From Euglena gracilis (Eukaryota > Euglenida > Euglenophyceae > Euglenales), in contig CP154955.1 of the NCBI GenBank assembly GCA_039621445.1, forward strand, positions 55,185,341 through 55,249,340: a stretch of DNA of 64,000 bases. Reading direction: 5' to 3'. The stretch's first letter is position 1, and every line of letters starts with the position of its first letter. Below, piece by piece: positions 10,713 to 22,900 of the stretch. The translations under genes were made by a program, and so were the position numbers. The notes under the pieces are model-generated. The model worked only from the letters and a program-made list of their open reading frames with translations. It had not been told where the DNA came from and ran no database searches.

Positions 10713-10990
10713 CAGCCTGCAGTGCATGATGCTGCCGCTTTTGCCCCCTGTTTTTAATTGTCGGTATTAAATGCGTCCTGTGAATCTCAGTTCAGGTACG
10801 ACTGGGTCGAGCACCCATCACCCCAGCATCCCCCCTCCCCCCTTGGTCCTTGAAAGATGAATGGGCACGCGTGGGCTCACACACACACGCGTGCGCGCGC
10901 GGACTCACACACATGTGGGCTCATGCGCATGCAGGCTCACGCGCGCGTGCGGGCTCAGGCGCGCTCGCTGGTGTGCCGCGCTTCGGTGTG
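10713..10990 (+). other. Intergenic between genes A and B
   Basis: A short spacer with a possible ATTAAA polyadenylation signal near 10767 and a CACACGCGTGCGCG microsatellite at 10878-10975. No promoter motif was recognised. Confidence 0.45.
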
Positions 10991-11127
10991 ATGGCCGACC
11001 GCCTTCCTGGCCCACCCCGCTGCCCCACAACACCCGCCCTGCCCGGTCCTCCTCCCGGCCCCACGCCGCGAACGATGCGAAGCCCGCGGGCCGCACCCGG
11101 TCCCGGTCCGCCTCCCCAGGCCAGGCG
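10991..11127 (+). CDS. Gene B exon B1 (putative first exon)
   Basis: It opens ATGGCCGACCGCC and reads [19 protein letters not shown], ending in phase 2 before a strong donor GTATGT. Composition is extremely Pro/Arg-rich. An alternative frame gives an SR-rich peptide ([11 protein letters not shown]), but only the MADRL frame matches the phase of B2. Confidence 0.4.
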
Positions 11128-14100
11128 GTATGTGCGTCCCCATGGCCCCGCTGCCAGGATCATTATTTGGCGCGTGTGCGGCAGATTGTTGTGTGTGGGT
11201 TTGTGTGCATGCGTGCATTGTTTGTGCATACACTCCTGCACAAGTGCACAAGTTTTCTCTTCTTGAGGGCCGCCCTTAGGCCTAAGGGACGGCCAAATGG
11301 CTGATCCGGGATCGAACAGGGGCAAAAGATCAAAAAGTCGAAAAACGCATTTTTTGACATTTTGGGTGGATGGGCGACAGTCCAAGGATGCCAGAAATCA
11401 CTTTTTCCCCCAAGGTCGACCCATTTTTGCCAAAATATCGCCATTTTTTCGTCCACATTTCCTCTGAATTTTGCATTGAATGTGCTGGGACGGGAAGTTT
11501 TTTTCCCGTGAAAGACCGCCCTTCTCCTCCTCTTCCTCCCCGTCCCATCGAGGAAAGTTTGCAATTTCTGACCTATTCTGCAGGTCAAGCCAAACCCAGC
11601 TCAGACAAAGGGGCTAGGTGGTCTGGCTTTGGGCGACAAAATGGCCCCCCTTGTCAACCCCGGCTGAGGGGGCAATGCTTTTGTTCGCGGCGACCAATTC
11701 GGGCAAGTTTCGGCACGTTTTCACTGTTGTGGCCCAAAGCCACCTTGACCGAGGCATTGCCCCCTTGGCGTGTGTTGACAACCAGAACAGTCCTGAACGG
11801 ATGGGGAAGCAGAGCGTCCATCAGGGACCGGATTTTTTCCTTTTACTTTCCGATGACGACCGCCCTTCCTTAAGGATCGCCTGACAAGCCGGCTTGCCAC
11901 GCTGGCCAAGGGCCAGGGTGGCCAAGGCCCCTTGGAAACAGGGCGGCCTTAGCTAAATTTAAAATAGTATTAATTATTATATTATTTATTATATTTTTCT
12001 TACATTATATTGAATAATTATTATATTATTTATTATATTATGTTATATTATATTATAATATATATTGTATTGTATTGTATTGTATTGTATTACATTACAA
12101 TATATTACATTATATTACATTGTATTATAATATATTATAGTACATTATACTATATTAATATTATATTAATATTATATTAATATTAATATTGTATTGTACT
12201 GTACTGTATTGTATTGTATTGTATTATATTAATATTATAATAATTCTAATATAATATTAATTATTATATTATATATATTTTTTTAAACTTCGATTTTTAA
12301 ATCATTGAAATTTATTATGAAATTTCAAAAAATTTATAATCTGCTTTCCCAGCACATTTAACTAAAATCCGCAGAAAACTGGGGGGATTCGAAGTTGTTG
12401 TTGTTTTTTTTAACCGAAAACAGGTCGACATCGAGGAAACGGTGATTTCTGGCATCCCTGGACCATCGCCAAACCAACCAAAGCATCAACAAATGTGTGT
12501 TTCGACTCTTAATTGACGGCGTTCGAGTCCCGGCGAAGCTGGGTCACCGCGACCCCCTCCGCCTGACTAGGATCGGCCCCGGCAGAAGGCAGTAGGCGGC
12601 ATGCATTGTTTCCCGGTTTATGCGCGCGCCGGGGTGCCTTCCGCTGTGCACGGCGCAGTGCGGCAGAGCTCCAGCGCTGCTGCCCTGCCAGTGTGGCACG
12701 CACCAGCCCCATCCCATTGGCCGGCAGAGGCTCTGGGGGTTGGGGGTTGGGCACCCCCACAACACTAACCCTGAAGCCTTCCCCGGCCACCGGCAGACCT
12801 GCGCCTCACCCAGGGCCGCGGCCGGGCAAGGTCCAGCCGGCCCCGGCCGGACGCCGCCCCCCCCGCCCGGCCCGCCCCGCCCAACCCCGTCGACCGGGGC
12901 CCGAAGCGGCGCGGCCGCAGCGGCCGCCGCCAGCAGCCGGGTGTGCGCCGCCGCTGTCGACTCCCCCTACTCCCCCCACCGTAGCGTTATTGATTCCCCG
13001 ACGTTGACCTCCCCACTGAAGCCCACAAACCCCTTTGAACCGACTTGGATCAAACATTTATTGTCTTGCCTGTCAATCCCTCCTTTCAGGGATGTTAAGC
13101 GGCGTTATTTGTTGTTTTGCTCTTCCTCTCCATATGAACTTAGGCTTCTCCAGAATTGTGGCTTTTTTGGCAAGAAATGGTCGAAAACTCCCCAGATTTT
13201 TTTGCAATAATTTTATTTTTGTTTTGCTCTTTTGAGTATGTCCGCCAAAAAAAATGAAATTTTTCGCGCTTTTCTAGGGGGACAGCCGGCCTCTGCCATG
13301 TTAACCTGGCCTCATAGGGAGCTTCCACGCTTCCCATTTTGATTGAAGCTAACTTCGGGGGGCGTGCGACGCAAAATGTGCGTCTGCCATTGCTGGTTTG
13401 CTCCTCTGCAGCTCGAAGGAAATTGAAAAGATTAAAAAGTCGAACCTCGTTTCCCCCCGTGTTTTGTCAGGCATGGGCACCTCCCCAGTGTCAACCTGTT
13501 CCCGCTGCGACTTCCAAACTCCTTTCCGGGGAATTTGAGTCCAAATGTGCCGGCTGGGGATTTGCGTTTTTGCTTTTCGTTGAAGACCCATTAAAGACCT
13601 CCCGGGTCCGGGGGTCCTGGTCTCGCGTCCGTTCACAGAGCCGGCGCCGTCACCCCCGGCGCCCCCTGCCCCGGCGGCGAGGCGGCCCCCGCCGGCGGCC
13701 CCACCACGGTGGTGAACCCATTCACGGTGCGGAACCCGCTGCTGGACCGCATCCCGGGGGTGTGTGTGGTGGGGGCTGTGTGTTGTGTGGGTGTGACAGG
13801 TTGGTGGTGTGCGTGTCTGCCTGTGTGTCTGTGTGTGTGGTGGGCCTGTGTGCCTGTGAGATGCTGACTATTGAACAGAACTCTTCCTGTTTCCCGACTG
13901 AGGTTGTGAATGTAACAGAAACCAGTTGTGTTTCAAAGTGATTGATCAGTTGCAAAAAAATATCACAATACATATTTATCATGGTGTGGGTATTGGTCGA
14001 TTTTATCTGAACTCTGGATTAAACTCACCTGTGGTTTTCATTAACATATCTTTTGAATAGAAAGCCCCACCCTCCTGAATACCGCCACAGAGAGGATGCA

Positions 14101-17100
14101 CATCGTGCAGTTGCTCAGCCACACAATTTTTTTTGGACAACCCTTTTTTTGTGTCTTTTCATCCGTGCACTGGTCCTCGTTTTTGCAATTTATCCGTTGC
14201 ACTTTTTGCCAGAGTGTGTTGCTATTCTCACTTCTTCTCCCTCCTCTGTTTGAACTGTTTGTTCAACAGTCACATCTCTGTCCATTTCTTCAGTTCACCC
14301 ACAACCACAGCCACCAGGCTGTAGGGGGGGATTTCAGGGGGAAGCGTCCAGTGAAATCGGGGGGTAGGGATGGTGGCAGCGGTGGAATTTTTGATGTCGG
14401 GGGCTGTGAAATTAAGTGTGGGAGAAAGGAAAAACCCTACCAAAAATTGGGAATTTTTTTTGACATTTTTCCAAAGCAGTGCATCCCAGCTTGGTGGTGG
14501 TTTTTTCCGCTAATTTTTTCACAGGGGGGGTAGGAGGGAAGTATTTTGTTGGCCAAGCTGAGGGTCCTTAAGAAAAAGCTTCCCGATAGGGTTTTTGGTT
14601 GGGATTCTGTAAGAGTGGGTGTGTTGTGTATTTTCGATTCGCCTGCGTTCACTTGCCTGAGAAGTTCGGCCTGGGTAGGCAGAAAAAATTCAGCCGAATT
14701 TGGGGGGGGGGTTTTAGTAGTGGAATTGTTCCGAAGTCATTGTAGAAAAAAAGATAAGCAACAGTTTATCCCCACCAGGCTTCTGCTTAAGGGTTTGCAG
14801 TACCCGGGGGGGAGGGGACTGCAGCAGTCCAGCAGCCAGCGGAAATCCTAGTTGCCCCTAGTAGGGGGTCCAGCTGGTGGAATTTTTTTTGTGACCGGTG
14901 CGAAGCACCAGAAAACCCCAAAAAACCCTACCAAAAATGCCGATTGGCAATTTTTGCGACATTTTTTTTTGAACAAAAGCAGTCCAGAAACACAGTAAGA
15001 ACCTCATTTCCGCCTCCCTGGCGCACAGTGCAGCACCGGAGGGATTTTTTTCCAGTTGGGGGAACCCCGGGGGGGGCGGGTCCCGGCTAGTGGCTTTTCC
15101 TAGTAGCTGGTAAAAATGGCCAGCCGTGGACCCCCCCCCCCGGGGTCCTTAAGCAAAAGCCTGCTCCACACCACTCGATTTCGCCGCGTTTCCACTTGTG
15201 CCTGGCCCAGCGTTCGGCCTGCCCCCCCCCCTCACCACAGGCCCGGCCCACGCCCCCCCCCCCCCCCTCCCCCGCCCCCCCTCCCGCCCCCCGCCCCCCG
15301 CTCGGGGAATTTCTTAGGCTGGACCCCACCCCACCCTGGGGGGGGGGGTCCAGCTCCCAGCCAAGCTGCAGACCCCTCTCCGGGTTGAGAAGTCATAATG
15401 TTTCCGCAGCCCGGAAGCCGGACGGTCCGAAAAAATTTGCGGCGCCAAGCCAGGCCAATTTTTTTTGGAAACGGGGGTGAATAATGGCCTTTTTTCATTT
15501 TTTTGGGGGGGTTTCACCTCCAAAAGAGGTGAAACCCTTGACGGAGGTGAAAGGCTGAAAGAAGTCCCACCCAGCGAGATATGGCCTTTTTTTGCCTGTT
15601 TTCGGGAGCCAGCCCGGTCCAGCCCGGCAGTCAGTTTGGGCCCCCACCCCCTGGGGGGGGGGGTCCAGCCGGCATCTTTTTTCCAGCCGGCTGGGCTGAG
15701 CCCCCCCCCCCCCGGGGCCTTAAGACATTCCCTGCCCCCGCCCCCACCCCGGCCCCGGCCCCCGCGCCGGCCGTCCCTCCGGTGGCCGTGGCCGCCCCGA
15801 CGGCCCCCCTTGGGCCGGGCAGCCGCACGAGCTCCTCCGACCTGCTGCAGGACACGCCGCCGCTGCGCCCCGCCGACGCCGGCCGAGCCCCGCTGAGGGG
15901 GCCGGGGATCACGTGGGCCGGAGGGCAGCCCGCCCCCTGGGGGGAGGGGTCCAGCCAGCCAGCCTCGGACCTTTCTCCCCCTTCACCGACAAGTCTGATT
16001 TGTGTGTTTGTTTTCTCGCCACCCTTAGGGCGGCCGGCCGGAAACGGTTTTTGCTTTCGGAGGTGCAAAAGCGGGACAAAGTGGGCGAAAATGGGTTTGA
16101 GGAACGGACTGGCCATGGCAATTTTGGGGTCAAGAAATCATTTTTTGCATAATTGGCAGTTTTCTGTCCATTTTGGCAGTTTTGCCTTTTTTTTTTTGCC
16201 TGGTTCGACCCCAAGTTGGGCCCGGTTCCAGCCGGGGGATCCCCATCGGGGGTGGGGGTCAGCCGACTTTTAAATTTTCGACCCTGTTCAAAAGCTCCAA
16301 ACAAAAAAAAACCTGAGAAAATCCCATCCCATATTGACGGACCACATGGGCCTGAGTGTTACAAAACAAAACCATGTTTTTGGCCCTTTTGGGAACATCC
16401 TGATTCCAAATGCACTTTCTTGGCCTAAATTTCAAAAAACGTTGAAAAAGTTGAGGTAAATTCCCTTCGTTCAGGGAACGCTGTCTTTGTCTTTCGATTG
16501 ATATGTCTTTCAAGCGAAAATTGACTTCTCAACAGAAGTGAAAAAGAGATCACCCAAAAGCAACGTAAAGCAAAAAAAATCGCAAATTTTGCAAAAAAAA
16601 ACCCAATAAAACCCTTGCAAAAAAAGCACGTTCGTGTTTTCCTCAGGGGTCCTTAAAGGATGGGATTCATTTTCCCCATTTCCCCCATTTTATCTATTTT
16701 ATTGTTTTTGTTTTTCTTTAAGGACGACCCCTCAAGCCTCAAGGACAGCCCTTAGGCCCAAGGGACGGCCAATGGCCGATCTGGGGGTTGCACCGGTTTG
16801 AAAATCTTAAAACTTCATTTTTTGACTTTTTAGGCTTGGTGTTTAGGATGGGCAATGATCCAAGCATGCCAGACCGTTTTTGCCAAAATATGCCCTTTTT
16901 TGGCCCATTTTTGCATGGACAGCCCATTTTTTGTTGAATGTGCTACAGGAGCTTTTTGTTGTTTAAGGACCACCCTGGTTCCCCCGCCCGATGCTCCCGC
17001 CCGATGCCCCGAATGAAGAGCTGATTGCGGGGATTTGAGACAACTAAACCACCGAGCTGACCGTCGCAGTGAGCAGCAGTGGCAGGAAAGAACACGTGTT

Positions 17101-19863
17101 GTTCCAGGAAAAGAAACAAGAAAGACATCTCTCTCTCTCGACAAAGTGGAAAATGCCCTCTGGACGAAGCGACCAGGGCGTTTGCTTGGCGATCCCCCGG
17201 GAAGGGGTCCAGCTCAGAGGCTGGAAAAGTTGGTCTGGCTGAAAGGGGCTGCTGCAGAACGCATTTGTTTTTGATGCTTGGGGCAGATGGTAGATGGTCC
17301 AAAAATGCCATGTTCATTTTTTCTGGATATCGACCCTTGAACTTTGCATTGAATGTCTTGGACAGATTTTTTCACGCTAAAAGGGACCGCATGAATTTTG
17401 GTCAATCAGCCAACTCCCCCCCCAAAGGTGCGAGGATTCATGAACATCTGCATTCTTTCGACATTCTTCACTTGGCAGGAAAAACAAGCTGATTCTCTTC
17501 ACCTGTGGGAAATTTGTGCAACACCCCTCCCCAAACACCTGGGGAGAGTCCACACGCCTGCCTGCAGTCAATGTTTCCTCCTCTATTGACAGGAGGGAGC
17601 AACCGAATCTAAACCGATGGCTTTCCCAAAAAAATGTGAAAGCTGAAATGCACTGGGCTTGCATTCAAAGGGCTTGTCTCAACCAATGCAAGAGCTGGGA
17701 ACAGGGCGGTCCGTAAGGGATGGGAGGTTTTTTTTCCCTTAGGAACCGCCTCTTGGGGACCGCCCTAAGGCCTGAGGGACGGCCAACGGCCGACCCAAAA
17801 TTAAAAGTCGAAAACATATTTTTTTGACGTTTTGGGTGAATGGACAAAGGTGTCAAACTGCCAGAAATAGCCTTTCCCCCCGAAATCGATCTGTTTTTGC
17901 CAAAATATGGCCTTTTTTTAGTCCGTTTTGCCAGTGGCTTTTTCATTGAATGTGGTGTGGTGAGAAGGTTTTTTCCTTCCATTAAGGGCCACCCTGGCTG
18001 GAAAATTCGCCATTCAGGCCTTGGCGATTCTGAGACAGCCATTCATTTCCCAACAGGGGTTATTGAAAATTTTTCTCGGTAGTCCATATAATGCCTATAT
18101 AATTCTTGACGAAACTGCCGAAATTCTTGATCTTGCTCCTTGCATGGTCGAGTGAAAACCTGCATGAGCGAGAAAATGCAACAAGAACGCCAACTTCTAT
18201 GTCCAGACCACCAAGAATGCATGAACTCGAAGTGATTGATTGATTTTTTTTTGCATTTTTGTGCCACGCTTTTCAGGGGTTCTATGGTTTGTCCCCCCCC
18301 CCACATTGCCCGCATTGGGGAGAATACAGTTTTGTTTAAATTGTGGCTGGAAATTTCTTTTCAATTTTGAACATCGAAAGATGAATTTTTCAGCATGAAA
18401 ATTCAAGATCACACTTGAAGATTTGTTGAAGAAAAAATTGAATACGAGGTTTAGCTTTGAAACAAAAGCATTTTGAAAAGCATTTTTTCTGAATTCCGGA
18501 TTTCAGACTTGCGAATTTCGCCAAAACGAGAGCACGGAGATAATGCGGTTTTGTTAAAAGATCACCCCATTCCACACGTGACACCCCCCCCCCCCCACGT
18601 CTCTGGCCACCCTTGCCCCACCATCCATCAGCACCGGTCCCGCCAACCACCATGCCGCGGCGGACGTCACCCAGGGGTCGCCAGACTGGCATTTGCCGGG
18701 GCGGGTTTCTGCGGGATGCCTGGGGTTGTTCCACAGCATTATTGTTGTTTTCAGACACCATCAGTGGAAGGCAGGGTGTGGATTTTGTCCTGCCAAGGCC
18801 AAATTTAACGCTTCCATTCATTTTGGCCACAAGGCAATTACTTTGCACATTTTCCTCTTATTTGGTTCTTATTTTGGCATTTTGGCCACTTCTAGCTGTT
18901 TTGGTTTTGACGTTCATGCATGACTCTATGACTCTGGGGTTTTTGGAGTGATGATGTTTTCGCTTTGCAATTTTGGTAAATTGCTTGATTCCCCCATTTT
19001 CCTGATTTTGTACCTTTCTCAAGCATATTTGTAATGTCAAATTGCTTTTTGAATGCTATTTCAATTCTTTATCAATATTAATCAATTATCCAGCCCAAAT
19101 ACCCCCTGTGGTTTTTTTGAAGATGCATGGTATTGGCTTTTTCTCCAACACAGGCATCTTCATGCAACCTTTGCATCCTTCTGCTTATTTGTTGCTTGTT
19201 CTTCCACTTTTTCCCTGCTTATCTCCCCGTTTGTTTTAGCACTTGTGTTTCGGGGACTTTCGCGCTCGTCTCCATCCTCATGGACGACGTTTCAGGATGC
19301 GTAACACCTGAATTTGTTTCCCTGCGTCGATCTGTCTTCGCCGAGCTATTTGGAGTTTCACTTTTTTTTTCCCCGGCGGATGCTCTGCTCGGATAGTTTT
19401 TTTTCCCCGCTCAAGGGCTGACCCCCTGCGCTGCCTCTGGCGAGGACAGTGACCTCACGGACGACTACATCACTCCCCGGCATGGCGTACCGACCCAGCC
19501 CCACACCACCCCCGCCGCCCGGGGCGCAGGGGTCGGCAGTGTGTGTGTGTGTGTGTGTGTGTCAGTGTGTGCCAGCAGTGTGTGTCTGTGTCTGTCTGTG
19601 TGTGTGTGTGTGTGTGTGTGTCAGCATTGCGTGTCTGTGTGTGTGTGTGTCTGTGTGTGCATGTCTGTGTATGTCAGCAGTGTATGCGTGTGCGTGTGTG
19701 TCAGCAGTGTGTCAGCAGTGTATGTGTGTGCGTGTGTGTCAGCAGTGTGTGTCTGTCTGTCTGTGTGTGTGTACGTCAGCAGTGTGTCAGCAGTGTGTGG
19801 GTGTGTGTCTGTGTGTGTGTGTGTGTATGTGTGTATAATGTGTGTCAGCAGTGTGTGTCTGTC

Positions 19864-19913
<50 letters not shown>

Positions 19914-22900
19914 TCAGCAGTGTGTCAGCAGTATGTCGCAGTGCTGTGTTGGGCGACACGGACCTGGTGCCTCAGCTGGGCCAGCAGCTCCTTAGGGGCG
20001 GGCCTGTTGCCAAGGAGGGCACATAAAAATTTCTGATGCAGAAAACAGGGATGCGCAGCACCCCCCCCCCCCAAAACCCCAAATGAAGCCCCCAGGTTTT
20101 CTGCCCGAAATCAAGTCACCCCAACCCCCAGCAACTGCACACCCAATATTGAAAGCGCACAAATGGAAGATGGACTGGCTTTTTGCCAAAGCATTACAGC
20201 AAACCTTTGGTTTTATTAAACCATTTAGCAAGAGGGTTGGCAGAGAACGTTTATCGGTGGGGTTAGGTTAGAATAAATGGGTTTTGTGGATTTCAAAATT
20301 TTCAACTGTTCCCTTAATGCACCTCCCATCCGTGAAGCGCCTAAGGATTTTTAGTGATACAAAAGGGTACCCAAATCGAAGCCCCCCCCCCCCAAAGCCA
20401 CTAAATGAGATATTCTTTTTGGAGGTGTGATTTGAGCGCCATAACAAATTTGAAATCCCAAGAAACAACGCAGGAAGCATGTTGGCATGATTTGGAGGAA
20501 ATAAAGTGCAAAAATTTTCACCGGCGCGGTGTGCACATCTGCACAGGATAAAAACTCGGACCGCCACAGGTGATTTGGCTTTCTGGGGCATGTGTGCATT
20601 TTTTGATTCGGTAGATGCTGTTGGTCGGTAAGGAAATTGTCCTGGAATTGAGAATTTGGGTTCATGTTGATGTGCACTTTTTTTGGGCATCAGGGACTCT
20701 TCCTCGTTCGTAATCCCCCCCCCTCCCACGGATGATTTGTCCCCCCTCAGTCATTGGAGTCAACATGACCCCACAAAGTTGGCCATGTTGGCCCGCTGGG
20801 GCCAATGTGACCTGGAACCGGGGGGGGGGGGCACATTGCCACCATGCCCCTCTTCCATCCCCCACTTGGTTGGTTGGTTGGTTGGTTGGTTGGTTGGTTG
20901 GTAGGTTGGTTGGCGGTGGAATTAGGAATTTGGGTTCATCCCGATTTAGGAATTTGGGGTTCGTCCCGATTTTTTTTTCGGAATTTGGGTTCGTACCGAA
21001 TTAGTTCGGAGTTTGGGCTCTAATTTTCGGGGCATCCTCCCGGTAGCAGTGCCGTGCTCCCATACCCCTCCTCCTCTGCCCTCGGCCCCGCCGCCACCGT
21101 ACCCCCGCCCGGCCCCGCCGCGGCGGTGTACGTGCCGGCCGCCGCGCCAGTCATCACGGCGGGGGGCGGGGCCCGCAGCGGCCGGACGTCCCCCGACGAG
21201 CAGCTGTCGGAGCGCCTGAAGCGCCTGAAGGCCAGCCAGGAGCGGTCCCGGTCCGTGGAGGCGCTGGCCCCCCGCCCCGAGGTGTGGCAGCCTGTGGTGT
21301 GGTGTGGGTATGGTGTGTTGTGGGTGTGGTGTGGGTGTGGCGTGGTGCGGGTGTGGGTGTGGCGTGGTGGGGGTGCGGCGTGGTGTAGATGTGGTGTGCG
21401 TGTGGTGTGGTGTGGGTGTGGCGTGGTGCGGGTGTGGTGTGGGTGTGGTGTGGTGCAGGTGCGGTGCGGTGTAGGTGCGTTGCAGTGCGCACACCACTGC
21501 TCAAACCCACCATTTACAACGACAGGTCATTATCTGATTTTTGAGTTGCTGCAAAACCCTGCACAGTGTTTGCTTGTGCTGTGTACTTGTATGGTCATTA
21601 TTTCTTGGTGCCTTCGCCCATCGTGGCTTCACAAGTTGCTTTATGTTGTAGCCCCCCAACACGGTTTTCCAATTGGGAGCTCGAAATTGGAGGCTGTCGG
21701 GGGTTCATATGGGGACCCATTCTTTGGTCATTTGGGGGTTCATCATTTGGTGTAAATTCTAAAAATGGTGTAAACATCATTTCATTGTCTCTTGGCTCTT
21801 ATGGTAATTTTTGCAACGCAAATCCTCCCCCCCCCAACCGGTCCGTCCAGATTGTCACTTTTTGCAGCAATTCAAATACCCGTACAACCTATGCCCAATG
21901 AACGTCCCCCGTCTGGACCGTCTATATAGTCATTTTGGTGTTCATTTGGGCTCAAGGGGGGGGGTTATTTTCCCTGGCCACTCACCACGCAGCAAACTGG
22001 GCCAGAAGCGAAGTTAGCGCCGACCATAAACAGACAAGAAGCCTTAGTGCAACTAAGAGGGGGGTTATTTTCACGGCGACGATTTGATTGAATTCTGTGA
22101 TTTTCGGATGGTTCGGTTATTGCCCTTTTTTTTTATCATCTGGGGCAAATTGTGGCAGGTGCGTTGATTGGGCAGTTGAAGTTGGTTATCAGGGTGGGCA
22201 GGGGTTGTGGGGGGGCTTGAACAGGAAACAATGGTGTGACAAGGTTTCTGGATGAATCGTCATCCAGGATATTTAAAGGGATACAATAATATATAGCTAT
22301 ATCTCTTATCCTTTACATCCTATCCTTTATATCTCCTGTAATAAAAACTAATTTGGCATTTCACACCGATTGTCGATGCGAAAATTTTTTTATAGCTCCA
22401 AGATAAAAATAGCAAATTCTACAATAAACTTGGGTGGCCTAACTCGCACTTAAGGTTTTGATTTTTGCATTGCGCGCCTGCATAATTTTTTTTGGAACTC
22501 TTTAAAAACCCAGCTTTGAAATCCACACTTTTGACCCTTTGGTTCCGCAGGGACCCTTTGTTCAGGGTCCCGCGTCATTTGCCGATGTTGGGACCCAGGG
22601 AACAGGCACAACTTTGGTGTTTTTTGACCTGTGCACCGTGTTGGGGACAAAGTTCAAAACCCTGGGTTTCAACTCCAGGAGACGTGAATTTTCCCAAAAT
22701 CGGGCCGAAACCCCCATTGTGAGTCCCTCGCTTTTGAAGCCTTGAGTGGTGTTCCCAGATGGTGCTGCACAGGCCAGGCGATGTTTCGCCCTTTTTGTTG
22801 CCTTTTTTTTTAAAAAGGCTCCACGATATGTTCGTGAAGGGTTGCCTGCAGGGTCATCCAGAAGGTGGACTCTACACACACATTGTGAAAAAGCTGGAAA

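Larger units (their letters stand above)
11128..12796 (+). other. Intron B1-B2: hAT-like remnant and AT-rich satellite
   Basis: It contains a 5'-truncated GGACCGCCCTG-family element at about 11266-11522, an AT-rich tract at 11955-12290 built from ATATT/TGTAT units, and nothing that I accept as an exon. Confidence 0.6.
13760..15724 (+). other. Intron B3-B4
   Basis: It begins with a GTGTGTGTG tract (13760-13860) and contains a hAT-like element (14776-15163), a related sequence at 14320-14580 sharing AAAACCCTACCAAAAAT, poly-C tracts and a perfect hairpin at 15509-15537. No exon is supported. Confidence 0.6.
15913..19444 (+). other. Intron B4-B5
   Basis: 3.5 kb holding two complete GGACCGCCCTG-family elements (16644-16977, 17702-17996), a third partial copy (about 17280-17395), and otherwise low-complexity sequence. 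Open frames here, including long minus-strand ones, show no conserved protein character. Confidence 0.55.

Noticed and set aside
10713-10990. Merging genes A and B into one gene
   Set aside because: A11 has a natural stop with consistent phases back to A9, and B1 has its own ATG and phase chain. Alternative splicing joining them remains possible.
19541-20026. Long Cys/Val-rich open frames over the GT repeat
   Set aside because: They are translation artefacts of (GT)n and appear in several frames on both strands.
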